A DNA stretch of 52,893 nucleotides, taken from positions 1-52,893 of the forward strand of contig SKTG01000068.1 in NCBI GenBank assembly GCA_007118045.1, given 5' to 3'. This DNA is from Nitriliruptoraceae bacterium. GTDB taxonomy: Bacteria > Actinomycetota > Nitriliruptoria > Nitriliruptorales > Nitriliruptoraceae. Numbering within the stretch: position 1 is the stretch's first letter; every line of letters begins with the position of its first letter. The position numbers were made by a program, and so were the translations under genes. The notes below the pieces were generated by a model. The model did not search any database. It saw nothing but the letters and a program-made list of their open reading frames with translations, and was not told the DNA's origin. Positions 26,966 to 37,013 of this stretch are shown here, piece after piece.

Positions 26966-27733
26966 ATGATCGATCTCTACCTCGCCGAGCTGGTCGGAAC
27001 GACGATCCTGATCCTGCTCGGCAACGGTGCCGTAGCCAACGTCGTCCTCAAGGGCTCCAAAGGTGAGAGCTCAGGCTGGATCGTCATCACCACCGGGTGG
27101 GGACTGGCGGTCGCGATCGCCGTGTACACGGTGGGCTGGGTCAGCGGCGCTCACATCAACCCGGCTGTCACCTTCGCTTTGGCAGTGATCGGGGAGTTTT
27201 CCTGGGCCCGGGTCCCCGGCTACGTGGCAGCGCAGCTGATCGGCGCGGCGGTGGGCGCGTTGCTGGTCTACCTCGCCTACCTCCCCCACTGGGAGCCGAC
27301 GGAGGACCCGGATCTCAAGCTCGCCGCCTTCGCCACCACACCGGCGGTCCGGCGTCCCGCGCTGAACCTCGTGACCGAGGCGATCGGTACCGGGATGCTG
27401 GTGTTCGGTGTGCTGGCGATCTTCGCCAACACGGTGCCCATCGAGAGGGCCGGGGAAGTGGACCTCTCCGCGCTGTTCGCGACCGGTTTCGGCCCGCTGC
27501 TGGTGGGCTTCCTGGTCTGGGCCATCGGCCTGTCGCTGGGAGGTCCGACGGGCTACGCGATCAACCCGGCCCGGGACCTGGGACCACGCATCATGCACGC
27601 ACTGCTACCCATCCCTGGCAAGGGCTCGAGCGACTTCGCCTACGCCTGGGTTCCGGTCGTCGGTCCACTGGTCGGCGGGGTGCTCGGCGCGCTGGTGTTC
27701 CGCGCACAGTTCTTGGCCGACCTCGTGTCCTGA
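26966..27733 (+). CDS. glpF: Glycerol uptake facilitator (aquaglyceroporin)
   Basis: This encodes 255 residues with six transmembrane segments and both MIP hallmark loops, 'SGAHINPAVTFA' (first NPA) and 'GYAINPARDLGPRIMHA' (second NPA). The Asp after the second NPA-R is the residue that marks glycerol facilitators rather than strict water channels. It allows passive glycerol entry, with glycerol trapped by the kinase encoded 57 bp downstream. The ribosome site before ATG is weak (GAG only). Confidence 0.93.
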   Translation: MIDLYLAELVGTTILILLGNGAVANVVLKGSKGESSGWIVITTGWGLAVAIAVYTVGWVSGAHINPAVTFALAVIGEFSWARVPGYVAAQLIGAAVGALLVYLAYLPHWEPTEDPDLKLAAFATTPAVRRPALNLVTEAIGTGMLVFGVLAIFANTVPIERAGEVDLSALFATGFGPLLVGFLVWAIGLSLGGPTGYAINPARDLGPRIMHALLPIPGKGSSDFAYAWVPVVGPLVGGVLGALVFRAQFLADLVS

Positions 27734-27790
27734 GTCGCTGGAGCCACCTACCGCAGACCGACCGTCGAACCGTTCGAAGACGGAGACATC

Positions 27791-29311
27791 ATGACCGCAT
27801 CGTTCATCGGCGCGATCGACCAGGGCACCACGAGCACCCGCTTCATGGTGTTCGACCACGGTGGCAACGAGATCGCCAAACACCAGCTCGAACACGAGCA
27901 GATCATGCCCCGAGCGGGCTGGGTCGAACACGACCCGACCGAGATCTGGGAGCGGGCGCGCACGGTCATCGAGACCGGGCTGTCTCACGCACGGATGTCG
28001 GCCGAGGATCTTGCCGCACTCGGTGTCACGAACCAGCGCGAGACTACGGTGGTGTGGGATCCGAGGACGGGGCGTCCCTACTACAACGCGATCGTGTGGC
28101 AGGACACCCGCACCGACCGGATCGCCTCCGCACTGGAGCGCGACGGCAAGGGCCAGGTCATCCGGGAGAAGGCCGGCATCCCGCCTGCCACCTACTTCTC
28201 CGGCGGCAAGATCCAGTGGATCCTGGACAACGTCGACGGGGTACGCGTCGCAGCCGAGCGTGGGGAGGCGCTGTTCGGCAACACCGACACCTGGATCCTG
28301 TGGCACCTGACGGGCGGCCGCGACGGCGGCGCCCACGTCACCGACGTGACGAACGCCAGCCGCACCATGCTCATGGATCTGGAGACGCTGGACTGGGACG
28401 ACGAGCTGCTCGGGTTCTTCGGCATCCCGCGCCAGATGCTGCCCGAGATCCGACCGTCCTCGGACCCCACCTTCTATGGCACGACACGACCGAGCGGACC
28501 CTTCGCAGCGGAGATCCCGATCGCCGGGGACCTCGGTGACCAGCAGGCCGCGACGGTCGGTCAGGTCTGCTTCTCCCCGGGTGAGGGTAAGAACACCTAC
28601 GGGACGGGCAACTTCCTGCTCCTCAACACCGGCACGGAGCCCATCCGTTCCGGCAACGGCCTGCTCACGACCGTCGGCTACCGCATGGGCGACGCCGCAC
28701 CGGTCTACTGCCTCGAGGGTTCGATCGCCGTGACGGGATCGGCGATCCAGTGGCTGCGTGATCAGTTCGACATCATCGGCAACGCGGCGGAGACCGAGGG
28801 GTTGGCCGGTTCGGTCGATGACAGCGGTGGCATGTACTTCGTCCCCGCCTTCTCCGGGCTGTTCGCGCCCTACTGGCGCTCCGACGCACGTGGCGCGATC
28901 GTCGGGCTCTCGCGCTTCAACACGAAGGCACACCTGGTCCGAGCCACGCTCGAGTCGATCTGCTTCCAATCGCGTGACGTTGCCGAGGCGATGGAGAAGG
29001 ACTCCGGGGTGCACCTGGAGTCCCTCAGGGTCGATGGCGGCGCGACCGTCAACAACGTGCTGATGCAGCTGCAGGCCGACATCCTGGGCGTGCCCGTGTC
29101 GCGGCCGGTGGTATCGGAAACCACCAGTCTGGGCGCGGCGTACGCAGCCGGGCTCGCGGTGGGGTTCTGGGAGAACGAGGACTCGCTCCGCTCCAACTGG
29201 AACGAGGACCGCCGCTGGGAGCCACGGTGGAGCGAGAACCAGCGGGAGAGCGCGTACGCCGGATGGAAGAAGGCGGTCGAACGTACCTTCGACTGGGTGG
29301 AGGTCGAGTAG
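27791..29311 (+). CDS. glpK: Glycerol kinase
   Basis: This encodes 506 residues, normal for the family. FGGY-kinase signatures are 'GAIDQGTTSTRFMVFD', 'WVEHDPTEIWERA', 'NQRETTVVWDPRTGRPYYNA', 'IVWQDTRTDRI', 'GDLGDQQAATVGQ', 'KNTYGTGNFLLLNTG' and 'RVDGGATVNNVLMQLQADI'. It phosphorylates glycerol to sn-glycerol 3-phosphate with ATP. GGAGACATC precedes the ATG. It forms a unit with glpF and converges on glpD, which oxidises its product. Confidence 0.96.
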   Translation: MTASFIGAIDQGTTSTRFMVFDHGGNEIAKHQLEHEQIMPRAGWVEHDPTEIWERARTVIETGLSHARMSAEDLAALGVTNQRETTVVWDPRTGRPYYNAIVWQDTRTDRIASALERDGKGQVIREKAGIPPATYFSGGKIQWILDNVDGVRVAAERGEALFGNTDTWILWHLTGGRDGGAHVTDVTNASRTMLMDLETLDWDDELLGFFGIPRQMLPEIRPSSDPTFYGTTRPSGPFAAEIPIAGDLGDQQAATVGQVCFSPGEGKNTYGTGNFLLLNTGTEPIRSGNGLLTTVGYRMGDAAPVYCLEGSIAVTGSAIQWLRDQFDIIGNAAETEGLAGSVDDSGGMYFVPAFSGLFAPYWRSDARGAIVGLSRFNTKAHLVRATLESICFQSRDVAEAMEKDSGVHLESLRVDGGATVNNVLMQLQADILGVPVSRPVVSETTSLGAAYAAGLAVGFWENEDSLRSNWNEDRRWEPRWSENQRESAYAGWKKAVERTFDWVEVE

Positions 29312-29359
29312 GGGCGGGACCACGTCACGCCAGAGCGTCCGCGGTCGCGCCCCGCCGGC

Positions 29360-31060
29360 TCAGCCGGTCGGTCCGACCCTGACGTCTCGAGCACCCAGCC
29401 GAGCCGCGTCGGCGGTCTGGTCGTCCGGCATCCGCTGGGATTCGACCTCCGCGGCCACGCGGGCCTCGTAGTGCTCGATCTCCCGCGCGACGTCGTCCTC
29501 GTCCCATCCGAGCACCTCGGCCATGCGTCGCGCCGCGACCCTGGCGGCAGCCACGCCCCGATCGAACGTCTCGATCGAGATCCGGGTCCGGCGGGTGAGC
29601 ACGTCATCAAGGTGGCGTGCCCCCTCGTGGCTGGCGGCGTAGAACAGCTCCACCTCGAGGTAGTCATCGGCGCCGTCAACGGGCACACCGAGCTCTGGCC
29701 GGGCCGAGACGAGATCGAGCAGCTCCGTGATCAGAGAGCCGTAACGTCCGAGCAGGTGCTCGATCCGGGTCGGGTGCAAGCCGGACTCCTCAGCGAGCCG
29801 GTGCCGTTGGTTCCGCATCGCGTGGTAGCCCTGGGCGCCGAGCAGCGGCGTGCGGTCGGTGACCGACGGGGTCGCACCCGTTGCGAGGCTACGCAGTGCC
29901 GCATCGACCGCGTCCTTGGCCATCACGCGGTAGGTGGTGTACTTCCCACCAGCGACGGTGATCAGCCCCGCCACCGACTGTGCGACCGCGTGTTCGCGTG
30001 ACAATCTGCTGGTCGCAGCGGACTCGCCAGTGAGCAGGGGGCGCAGCCCTGCTTGCACACCCTCGACATCCTCCTGGGTCAACGGCGTGCTGAGCACGTC
30101 GTTGACGCGATCCAGGAGGTACTGGATGTCGCTGGCCGACGCCGCCGGATGCGCCAGATCGAGGTCCCAGTCGGTGTCGGTGGTCCCGATCAGCCAGTGC
30201 CGTCCCCACGGGATGACGAACAGTACGGACGTCTCCGTGCGCAGGATGATGCCCGAATCCGAGTGGATGCGGTCCCGCGGAACCACCAGGTGGATGCCCT
30301 TCGATGCCCGAACGTTGATCCGTCCACGTCCCGCCATCGACTGGATCTCGTCCGACCAGACACCGGTCGCGTTGATCACCTGCCGGGCATGCACCTCGAG
30401 TTCCCGACCACCCTCGTGATCGATCACGTGCGCGCCGACGACCCGCTCGCCTTCTCGCAGCAATCCGACGACCCGGGTCGAGGTCATCACGGCGGCGCCG
30501 AACGCGGCAGCGGTCCGTGCGATCTCCATCGTGTGCCGTGCGTCATCGACCTGCGCGTCGTAGTAGCGGATGGCGCCGACCATGGCGTCGGCGCGCAGGG
30601 CCGGTGCGAGCTCAGCGATCCCGCGCCGGGTCAGGTGACGGTGCCGCGGCAGCTGCTTCGCCCCGCCGATCGTGTCGTACATGGCGATGCCGGCACCCAC
30701 GTACAGTCGCTCCCATCCCCGATGCTGGAGCGGGTACAGGAAGGAGACCGGTCGCACGAGGTGCGGCGCGAGCTCGTGCAGCAGCAGTCCACGCTCCTTG
30801 AGCGCCTCACGAACCAGGGAGAAGTTCAGCTGTTCCAGGTAGCGCAACCCCCCGTGGATCAGCTTCGACGACCGGCTCGACGTGCCTGCCCCGAGGTCGC
30901 GTTGCTCGACCAACGCCACGCTCAAGCCACGCGTGGCTGCATCCAGCGCGATACCTGCACCGGTGACGCCACCGCCGATCACCAGGATGTCGAAGACCTC
31001 GTCGCTCATCCGGACGAGGTCGGATCGCCGCCGGTCGGGTGACAGAGCGACCGGGTCCAT
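29360..31060 (-). CDS. glpD: Aerobic glycerol-3-phosphate dehydrogenase
   Basis: ATG 31060 after GAGGAGTTCCG gives 566 residues, somewhat longer than E. coli GlpD (about 500) through extra C-terminal sequence. The FAD-binding site is 'DILVIGGGVTGAGIALDAAT', followed by 'SSKLIHGGLRYLEQL' and 'VINATGVWSDEI'. Late segments are 'WLIGTTDTDWD' and 'TVAGGKYTTYRVMAKD'. The C-terminal DAO_C-like helical domain contains 'RYGSLITELLDL'. It oxidises glycerol 3-phosphate to dihydroxyacetone phosphate and passes electrons to the quinone pool at the membrane. It lies 48 bp from the glpK stop in convergent orientation. Confidence 0.95.
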   Translation of the reverse strand: MDPVALSPDRRRSDLVRMSDEVFDILVIGGGVTGAGIALDAATRGLSVALVEQRDLGAGTSSRSSKLIHGGLRYLEQLNFSLVREALKERGLLLHELAPHLVRPVSFLYPLQHRGWERLYVGAGIAMYDTIGGAKQLPRHRHLTRRGIAELAPALRADAMVGAIRYYDAQVDDARHTMEIARTAAAFGAAVMTSTRVVGLLREGERVVGAHVIDHEGGRELEVHARQVINATGVWSDEIQSMAGRGRINVRASKGIHLVVPRDRIHSDSGIILRTETSVLFVIPWGRHWLIGTTDTDWDLDLAHPAASASDIQYLLDRVNDVLSTPLTQEDVEGVQAGLRPLLTGESAATSRLSREHAVAQSVAGLITVAGGKYTTYRVMAKDAVDAALRSLATGATPSVTDRTPLLGAQGYHAMRNQRHRLAEESGLHPTRIEHLLGRYGSLITELLDLVSARPELGVPVDGADDYLEVELFYAASHEGARHLDDVLTRRTRISIETFDRGVAAARVAARRMAEVLGWDEDDVAREIEHYEARVAAEVESQRMPDDQTADAARLGARDVRVGPTG

Positions 31061-31185
31061 CGGAACTCCTCGGTCCGGGAACGCGCCACAGCAGCCGTCT
31101 TCGACCCTAGCGTGGTGGTGAAGCTCTGACGAGGGCTCGTTGGTCGGAGCCGGCGCCGAGGTTTCCGGCGGCGCCCTGAGGGGCG

Positions 31186-32631
31186 TCAGACCTCGTGCTC
31201 CGCTGGGAGGCGACCGGCGGCGACCGCCTTGACCAACCTCTCGTGATCGCGCTCGGTCTGGTCGGCGTACGCGCGGGCGAACCGGCTCAGAGCGACGTCC
31301 ACCTCGTCTGACGAGCCGAGGTAGCCCACGATCATCGAGGCGCCGCTCGTACGTGCGTGGCCCTTCGCGAGCAGACGGCCACAGATGCCGGCGTAGTCGG
31401 CCATAGCGTGGGGCTTGATCTTGTGCAGCTTGATCGCGCCCTTCATGTTGCGGAACTGCCGGACGTAGAACTGGCGTCCGTCCACGGTGGTCCAACCGAG
31501 CAACGGGTCGCTGACCGTCTGCAACGCCTGCTGGTACTCGACGACCCGCTCCCCCTGGTGGGCGTGCCATGCCGAGTCACCGTGGATGAACGGAGCGATG
31601 ACCGACCGCCTCGCCTGCTTCAGCTGCAGGAACAGCACGTCGTCCGGGCTGCTGCCCTCCAACAGCGCGACGTAGGCCCGCAACCCGACGCTGCCGACGC
31701 CGACCACCTTGTGGGCGATGTCTACAAGGGTGTACCCGCCGATCACCCTCCGCCAGTGGGGTGACAGGGTCTGCAGGTACCGATCGACCCCTTCCGCCAG
31801 GCTCTCACGTTCCTGCTCCTCCAGGCGGGTGATCAGCGGCGGTTCCTCGACGATCCGGCGTTGTGACCCGTGCTCCTCGGTGAAACGGGGCAGCGCCCGG
31901 TCGCTGGTGCGGCTGCGCGCCCGACTGGAGGCCTTGTCGATGCGTTTGCGCAGCGCCTTGGTCGAGGCCAGCTCCAACAGCTGCTCGCGGTCGAGCCACT
32001 GGAACGAACGGTCGAGCAGTGGTTGCTCGTAGAGCTGCCACAACTGGTCGCGGTAGGACGCACAGCAGGCGACGACGGCATCCTCGCAGGCATCCTCGTC
32101 CGCACCGTTCTCGCGTCCGGCCACCCACACGCTGGCGCTGAGACGCCGTAGGTCCCACTCCCACGCTCCGGGATGCGCCTCGTCGAAGTCGTTCATGTCG
32201 AGCACGAGCTGTTGCTCCGGCGACGCGTAGAAGCCGAAGTTGCCGAGGTGGGCGTCGCCGCCGATCACCGGCGTGATCCCCGTCGCCGGAAGGCCCGCGA
32301 GGTCCCGGGCCATCACGCCTGCCGAGCCTCGCAGGTACCCGTACGGCGATGCCATCATGCGACCCACGCGAAGAGGCACGAGCCAGTCGATGCGCCCCTC
32401 GTGGATCGTCGCCAGCTGGTCGATCGGATCGGGACGGTCCGGCGGCTCGCCCCATTCCCCGAGCGACGACCGTGGGGTTCCCTTCCGCAGCGCCTTCCCC
32501 AGGGTGCGTCGCTGCTCGCGCGGGATGGGTCGGTCCCGCACGGATGCGTACGGGGCGCCTTCGGCGGTCGCGAGGACGACGTGACCTTCGTCGCCCGCGT
32601 CGGGCTCGAGCTCCTCGGCTACGTCACCCAC
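31186..32631 (-). CDS. DUF2252 family protein, kinase-like fold
   Basis: I chose GTG 32631 because GGAAGG lies 7 nt upstream; this gives 481 residues, typical of the family, and drops an unconserved 45-residue extension. Key segments are 'RDRPIPREQRRTLGKALRK', 'VIGGDAHLGNFGFYASPE' and 'VLDMNDFDEAHPGAWEWDL', where GDAHxxN and the following DxNDFDE resemble the catalytic and metal-binding loops of aminoglycoside/choline kinase-like enzymes. Others are 'VVGVGSVGLRAYVALLEG', 'FLQLKQARRSV' and 'VRQFRNMKGAIKLHK'. Molecular function is not established. It is probably a small-molecule or protein kinase-like enzyme. Confidence 0.85.
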   Translation of the reverse strand: MGDVAEELEPDAGDEGHVVLATAEGAPYASVRDRPIPREQRRTLGKALRKGTPRSSLGEWGEPPDRPDPIDQLATIHEGRIDWLVPLRVGRMMASPYGYLRGSAGVMARDLAGLPATGITPVIGGDAHLGNFGFYASPEQQLVLDMNDFDEAHPGAWEWDLRRLSASVWVAGRENGADEDACEDAVVACCASYRDQLWQLYEQPLLDRSFQWLDREQLLELASTKALRKRIDKASSRARSRTSDRALPRFTEEHGSQRRIVEEPPLITRLEEQERESLAEGVDRYLQTLSPHWRRVIGGYTLVDIAHKVVGVGSVGLRAYVALLEGSSPDDVLFLQLKQARRSVIAPFIHGDSAWHAHQGERVVEYQQALQTVSDPLLGWTTVDGRQFYVRQFRNMKGAIKLHKIKPHAMADYAGICGRLLAKGHARTSGASMIVGYLGSSDEVDVALSRFARAYADQTERDHERLVKAVAAGRLPAEHEV

Positions 32632-32953
32632 CGTGCAACCTTCCCACCCCACACGCGCGCGCCCGTATGCGGCCTCGCCCATGGTGTCGGGCGACCGTAG
32701 CAAGCAGGATCCACCTACGTTCGTGCCACCTCGTCGGCCAGCACCGGCTCTCGCGCTGCACCCCACGAACGCTTGACGGACCGTCCGAGCCGTGGTCTGG
32801 TCGACCGGGCTGGAGGCCCGGAGATGTCGAGACCGACGAGGTTCAGGAGCCGCTGTTGGTGGCCTCGAGACGAACCGTGACCGGCCGTGCCCACCGTGGT
32901 GAGCACTGGCAGCACCCGATCATCGGTGCGCCGGCGATCGGGCGGGTGGGCCG
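32632..32953. other. Divergent intergenic region
   Basis: The 322-bp gap lies between the DUF2252 gene and the PLP decarboxylase gene. The DUF2252 frame stays open to 32766 but carries no conserved sequence there. I found no palindrome, hairpin or clear promoter boxes. Confidence 0.35.
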
Positions 32954-34372
32954 TTGAGCCGCGACGTTCCACTCGAGGCCATCCTGGCGTCCCTGTCCGG
33001 ACCGATCGCCGAGTACCTGACGTCGCTCCCGTCGCGTGCGGTGTGGAGGGACGTCTCCCCTGAGGAGATCCGCCAGGTCCTCGACCGAGCACTTCCCGAC
33101 GCGCCCACGAACGCGGTCGACGTCGTCACGGACCTCGCCGCCGAGCTGGAGCCGTTCGTGACGGCACACGCGTCGGGCCGGTACTTCGGGTTCGTCATCG
33201 GGGGGCTGCATCCAGCGGCCTACGGTGCGGAACTGCTCGCGGCGAGCTGGGACCAGAACGCGGGCTTGTTCGCGCTCGCCCCCGGAGTGATGATCGCGGA
33301 GGAGATCGCCGCCCGGTGGATAGTCGAGTTGCTGTCCCTACCCGAGGAGAGCTCGGTCGGGTTCGTCACCGGGGGGCAGATGGCGAACTTCACCTGCCTC
33401 GCGGCGGCGCGGGACCACGTGCTGCGTGCGTCCGGTTGGGACGTCGAGGCGGAGGGTCTATCGGGCGCACCGAGACTCTACGTGGTGGCGAAGACCGGCG
33501 TCCACGCCACCGTGCCCCGGGCGCTGCGCTACCTCGGACTGGGCGAGCGAACCATGATCGAGGTCGCGAGCGACGATCAGGACCGCATCGTCGTCACCGA
33601 GCTCGACCGGGTCCTCCACGACCTGGATGGACCGACCATCGTCTGTGTGGAAGCCGGCAACGTCAACACCGGCGCGTTCGACGACTTCGAAGGCGTCGCC
33701 GATGCCCTCGATGCGCACCGACGGCGTGGCCATCCCAGCTGGGGTCACGTCGATGGAGCAGTGGGGCTGCTGGCGGGAGCCGTTCCCGGATACGCCACCA
33801 CGACCGCGGCCCTGGCACGACTGGACTCGTGGTCCACCGATGGTCACAAGCTCCTGAACGTGGCCTACGACTGCGGTGTCGCGATCACCCGTCACTCCGC
33901 GGCGCATCGCGCCGCGATGAGCGTGCATGCCGACTACCTGGTGCGCGACGAGGACCCGGTCCGCGAAGCGCTCGACTGGAACCCGGAGTTCTCACGCCGC
34001 GCACGTGGCCTGGGCGTGTACGCGACGTTGCGCTCGCTCGGACGCTCCGGCGTCGTCGAGGTCGTCGAGCGGACGACCCGACTCGCCCGGAGGTTCGCGA
34101 AGCTCCTCGGCGACAGTGGCTACGCCCAGGTCGTCAACGACGTGGCGTTCAACCAGGTGCTGGTGCACTGGCCACCCCCGCCAGGATGGAGCTCGGACGC
34201 GTGGAACGACGAGATCATCGCTCGGGTACAGCGTGACGGTACGGCCTTCTTCAGCGGCACGACCTGGCGCGGTCAGCGGATGATGCGGATCTCGGTATCC
34301 GACCACGCGACCGATGAACCCGATGTGGACCGTGCTGTGGCTGCGCTCGTTCGTGGCGTCGAGGCGGGTTGA
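32954..34372 (+). CDS. PLP-dependent (group II) amino acid decarboxylase-like protein
   Basis: TTG start at 32954 with only a weak GGGCGGGTGG upstream; 472 residues. Fold-type I decarboxylase features are 'RYFGFVIGGLHPAAYGAELL', 'GFVTGGQMANFTCLAAARD', Asp267 in 'WGHVDGAVGLLAGAVPG' and PLP lysine 299 in 'WSTDGHKLLNVAYDCG', followed by 'SGTTWRGQRMMRISVSD' near the C-terminus. It resembles aromatic-amino-acid/glutamate decarboxylase relatives rather than GadB. The substrate is unknown. It is distinct from the GadB-type protein at 44742-46121. Decaying sequence begins about 140 bp downstream. Confidence 0.85.
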   Translation: MSRDVPLEAILASLSGPIAEYLTSLPSRAVWRDVSPEEIRQVLDRALPDAPTNAVDVVTDLAAELEPFVTAHASGRYFGFVIGGLHPAAYGAELLAASWDQNAGLFALAPGVMIAEEIAARWIVELLSLPEESSVGFVTGGQMANFTCLAAARDHVLRASGWDVEAEGLSGAPRLYVVAKTGVHATVPRALRYLGLGERTMIEVASDDQDRIVVTELDRVLHDLDGPTIVCVEAGNVNTGAFDDFEGVADALDAHRRRGHPSWGHVDGAVGLLAGAVPGYATTTAALARLDSWSTDGHKLLNVAYDCGVAITRHSAAHRAAMSVHADYLVRDEDPVREALDWNPEFSRRARGLGVYATLRSLGRSGVVEVVERTTRLARRFAKLLGDSGYAQVVNDVAFNQVLVHWPPPPGWSSDAWNDEIIARVQRDGTAFFSGTTWRGQRMMRISVSDHATDEPDVDRAVAALVRGVEAG

Positions 34373-34514
34373 CTTCCGTGTACGGGGTGTGACGGAGCAG
34401 TGGTGGGACCGCGCCGAGCTCGAGACGGCACCACTGTCCCCAGGCCAGGGTGGGGGCTTTCCCGGGCGCTGGCGTGCTGTTCGCACTCGTGGCCTTCGGT
34501 GAGTCCGAACTGGG

Positions 34515-35731
34515 CTGGACCGCCTGATCGCGGTCGATGACGGCAGCACCGTCTCGGCCCGTCAGCTGGTGCTCGCCACGGGGCTGGTCGATGAGCTCCC
34601 CGATGTCGACGGCCTCGGCGACCGGTGGGGCCGGGACGTCGTGCACTGCCCCTACTGCCACGGCTGGGAGATCCGCGACCAGGTCATCGGCGTGCTGGCC
34701 ACCTCACCGATGGCCCTCCATCAGGCCGCGCTGTTTCGGCAACTCAGTGACCGCGTGCTGTTGCTGCGTCACCAGGTGGATCGGTCGATGCGGACCGCCT
34801 CGAAGCGTTGACGGCGCGGGCTGTCGAGGTGGTCGACGGCGAGGTGGTCGCGCTCGAGGTGCACGACGACCGCCTGTCAGGCGTCCGCCTCGCCGAGGGG
34901 ACCGTGGTGGCGCTCGACGCGCTGGCGGTCGCCAGCCGGGTCGCGGTACGCGACGAGTTGCTGGGCGGGCTCGGTGTCGCCACGGCCCAGCACCCCTCGG
35001 GGATGGGGCAGCACGTCCCGGCCGACTCCATGGGCCGGACCGACGTCGAAGGCGTGTGGGTGGCGGGCACCGTCACCGACCCGTCGGCGCAGGTCATCGT
35101 GGCCGCCGCCCAGGGCAACCGCTGGGACGCCTTCTACGCCGGGAACGGGGACGGCGCCACGCTGTGGTCGGGCAGCCCAACGGCAGCCTCGTCGCCGAGG
35201 TCGGCGACCTCGCACCGGGCAGGGCGCTGGACGTCGGGTGTGGAGAGGGAGCGGACGCGATCTGGCTCGCACACCGAGGATGGAAGGTCACGGCCCTCGA
35301 CCCGTCGGCTGTGGCCCTCGATCGTGCCGCGACCGCTGCCGCCGAGGCGCAGGCCACGGTCGTGTGGATGCACGGTGGGTTGATCGGGAGGGCGGGCGAG
35401 CTGGACACGTTCGACCTCGTGTCCGTGCAGTACGGCGTCCTGCCCTCGGACACCGAGTCGACGGCGATCCGGCTGCTGTGCCGTGCCGTTGCCCCGGGCG
35501 GGAGACTGCTGGTCGTCCATCACGAGCTCGAGCTCGCGCGGGACGGCCACGCCTCGTTCGATCCGGCCAGCCGCCTGATGCCCGACGACGTCGCCCGCCC
35601 TCCTCGGAGACGAGTGGCAGATCGAGACCCACGAGCGACGCCAGCGACCGGGCGCGATCCCGACCGAGGTGCGAGACGTCCGTGACATCGTGTTGCGGAC
35701 CCGTCGACTCGGTGAACTGCCGACCGCCTGA
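34515..35731 (+). pseudogene. Broken thioredoxin reductase-like / methyltransferase fusion
   Basis: Reading across three frames recovers one protein. 34518-34780 gives 'QLVLATGLVDELPDVDGLGD' and the redox-type 'CPYCHGWEIRDQ'. The frame then changes near 34780 to give 'VEVVDGEVVALEVHDDRLSG', 'GVWVAGTVTDPSAQVIVAAA' and 'RWDAFYAG'. A one-base loss near 35171 leads to 'LVAEVGDLAPGRALDVGCGE' and 'GADAIWLAHRGW' (a methyltransferase). A one-base gain near 35594 leads to 'LLGDEWQIETHERRQRPG' and the stop at 35729-35731. The N-terminal FAD-binding half is missing and the linker between domains is shortened. Intact fusions of this kind occur in actinobacteria. Several independent lesions make a true pseudogene more likely than sequencing error. 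Confidence 0.85.
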
Positions 35732-35865
35732 TGGGCTCCGAGTCGACCACTACCCGGCGCGACTTGGCCAGTCGTGCAGGGCAGCCCCGGGGTCGATGGC
35801 TGGCGTGATCGGGCGGGTCGGGGACATCGGCCGATCCCCGATGCTCGCCTGGCTGCGTTGCTCGT

Positions 35866-36447
35866 TCAGCGGTCGCGTAAGCCCTTGCCGTCGAGGATCC
35901 GCGAGATGATGCCGTCGACGCGGCGCTCACGGGTGCTGGCCTGCTTCGCGTTCGAGACGTGCAGGTTGTACTCACGCTGGCGACCGGGTGTGAGATCGTC
36001 GAAGGCAGCGGCCAGCTCCGGATCGCGCGCGAGTCGTTCCTGCAGTTCCTCGGCCAGGCCTTCCTCGGCGCGGGGCGGCAGCGCGGTGCCCGCCTTCTCG
36101 ACGGCCATGGCCTCGGAGACGTAGGCGGTCACGACCTCAGCGGACCGCTTCACCTCGTCGGCGGAGCGGAAGGTCATCCGTCGGGCAGCGTGCGAGTTGG
36201 GGCCATGCTGCTCGAGAACGCCCGCCGGATCTTCCAGGAGGATCCCCTTGAAGAACATCAGGGCGAGGTGATCCGCGAACTCCTGGATGAGTGCGACGTT
36301 GCGGCCCCCCAAGGCGTAACAGGGCTTGCCCCACTTGATGTGCTCGTCCAGTCCGGCGTCGAGCAGCAGCGGCCGCAGCGCGGCGATCACGTCGGGCCAC
36401 TGATCCGATGCCTCGAGGTAGGCATCGACGTCGGAGAATTCCTGCAC
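35866..36447 (-). CDS. YdeI/OmpD-associated (DUF1801-like) family protein
   Basis: GTG start; 193 residues. 'LDEHIKWGKPCYALGGRNVA' and 'IQEFADHLALMFFKGILLED' mark the DUF1801/YdhG-like fold, and the C-terminal 'FDDLTPGRQREYNLHVSNAK' with 'RERRVDGIISRILDGKGLRD' is the YdeI-type helical tail. The frame is intact, unlike its neighbours. It follows the broken ArsR and SRPBCC genes on the same strand, a common trio in actinobacteria. Function not established. Confidence 0.85.
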   Translation of the reverse strand: MQEFSDVDAYLEASDQWPDVIAALRPLLLDAGLDEHIKWGKPCYALGGRNVALIQEFADHLALMFFKGILLEDPAGVLEQHGPNSHAARRMTFRSADEVKRSAEVVTAYVSEAMAVEKAGTALPPRAEEGLAEELQERLARDPELAAAFDDLTPGRQREYNLHVSNAKQASTRERRVDGIISRILDGKGLRDR

Positions 36448-36472
36448 GCTGCGCTCCGTGGGGTCGTCGCGG

Positions 36473-36990
36473 TCAGCTCGAGATGTAGGCCTCGAGCTTG
36501 TCGAGGTACTGCTTGTAGCCGTACTTCATCCCGACGGCAGCCATCTTCGCGCCGGAGCCGATGTCGGTGACGCTGATGGTGAGGCTCAGGCTCGTCCCTG
36601 CCCCGGTGTCAGCGAGCACCAGTTCGTTCACGTGCTCGATCGTGGTCGCCTCCTGCTGGTCATCCTGCCACGAACGTGCGGCGTAGACGAGCCGGAGTGG
36701 CTGCTCGACCTCGGTGAAGGTGCCCTCCATCGGCCAACGGGTACCCGCGTACTTGCCCATCGCCTCGGTCGCCTGCATGACGATGAAGATCCTGCGCCGG
36801 TCCGAACATCGATCTCGCAATCGGTCACGACGGTCCTCTCCGGCCCCCACCACTCACGGACGGCGTCGGGACGGGTCATGGCGTCCCACACGGCCTCGAT
36901 GGGCACGGCATAGGTGCGCTCGAAGGAGAGGACGTCGTCCTTTCCCAACAGCAGCTTGAGTATCGCTGATCCTGTCGTGGTCGTCGGCAT
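36473..36990 (-). pseudogene. SRPBCC (AHSA1/START-like) protein, frameshifted
   Basis: From ATG 36990 the frame gives 'LSFERTYAVPIEAVWDAMTR', 'PDAVREWWGPERTVVTDCEI' and 'DVRTG', then runs out of frame. The next frame continues with 'FIVMQATEAMGKYAGTRWPM', 'EGTFTEVEQPLRLVYAARSW' and a normal end 'MKYGYKQYLDKLEAYISS'. Restoring one base near 36795 joins them exactly at the first beta-hairpin of the fold. With only one lesion this could be a recent mutation or a base-calling error. Such proteins bind hydrophobic ligands and pair with ArsR regulators, as here. Confidence 0.8.
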
Positions 36991-37013
36991 CGCCGGAGGA
37001 CGAAGTAGGGCCT

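Noticed and set aside
31061..31570. N-terminal extension of glpD into the DUF2252 gene
   Set aside because: The extension is out-of-frame sequence of the DUF2252 C-terminus; ATG 31060 has a strong ribosome site.
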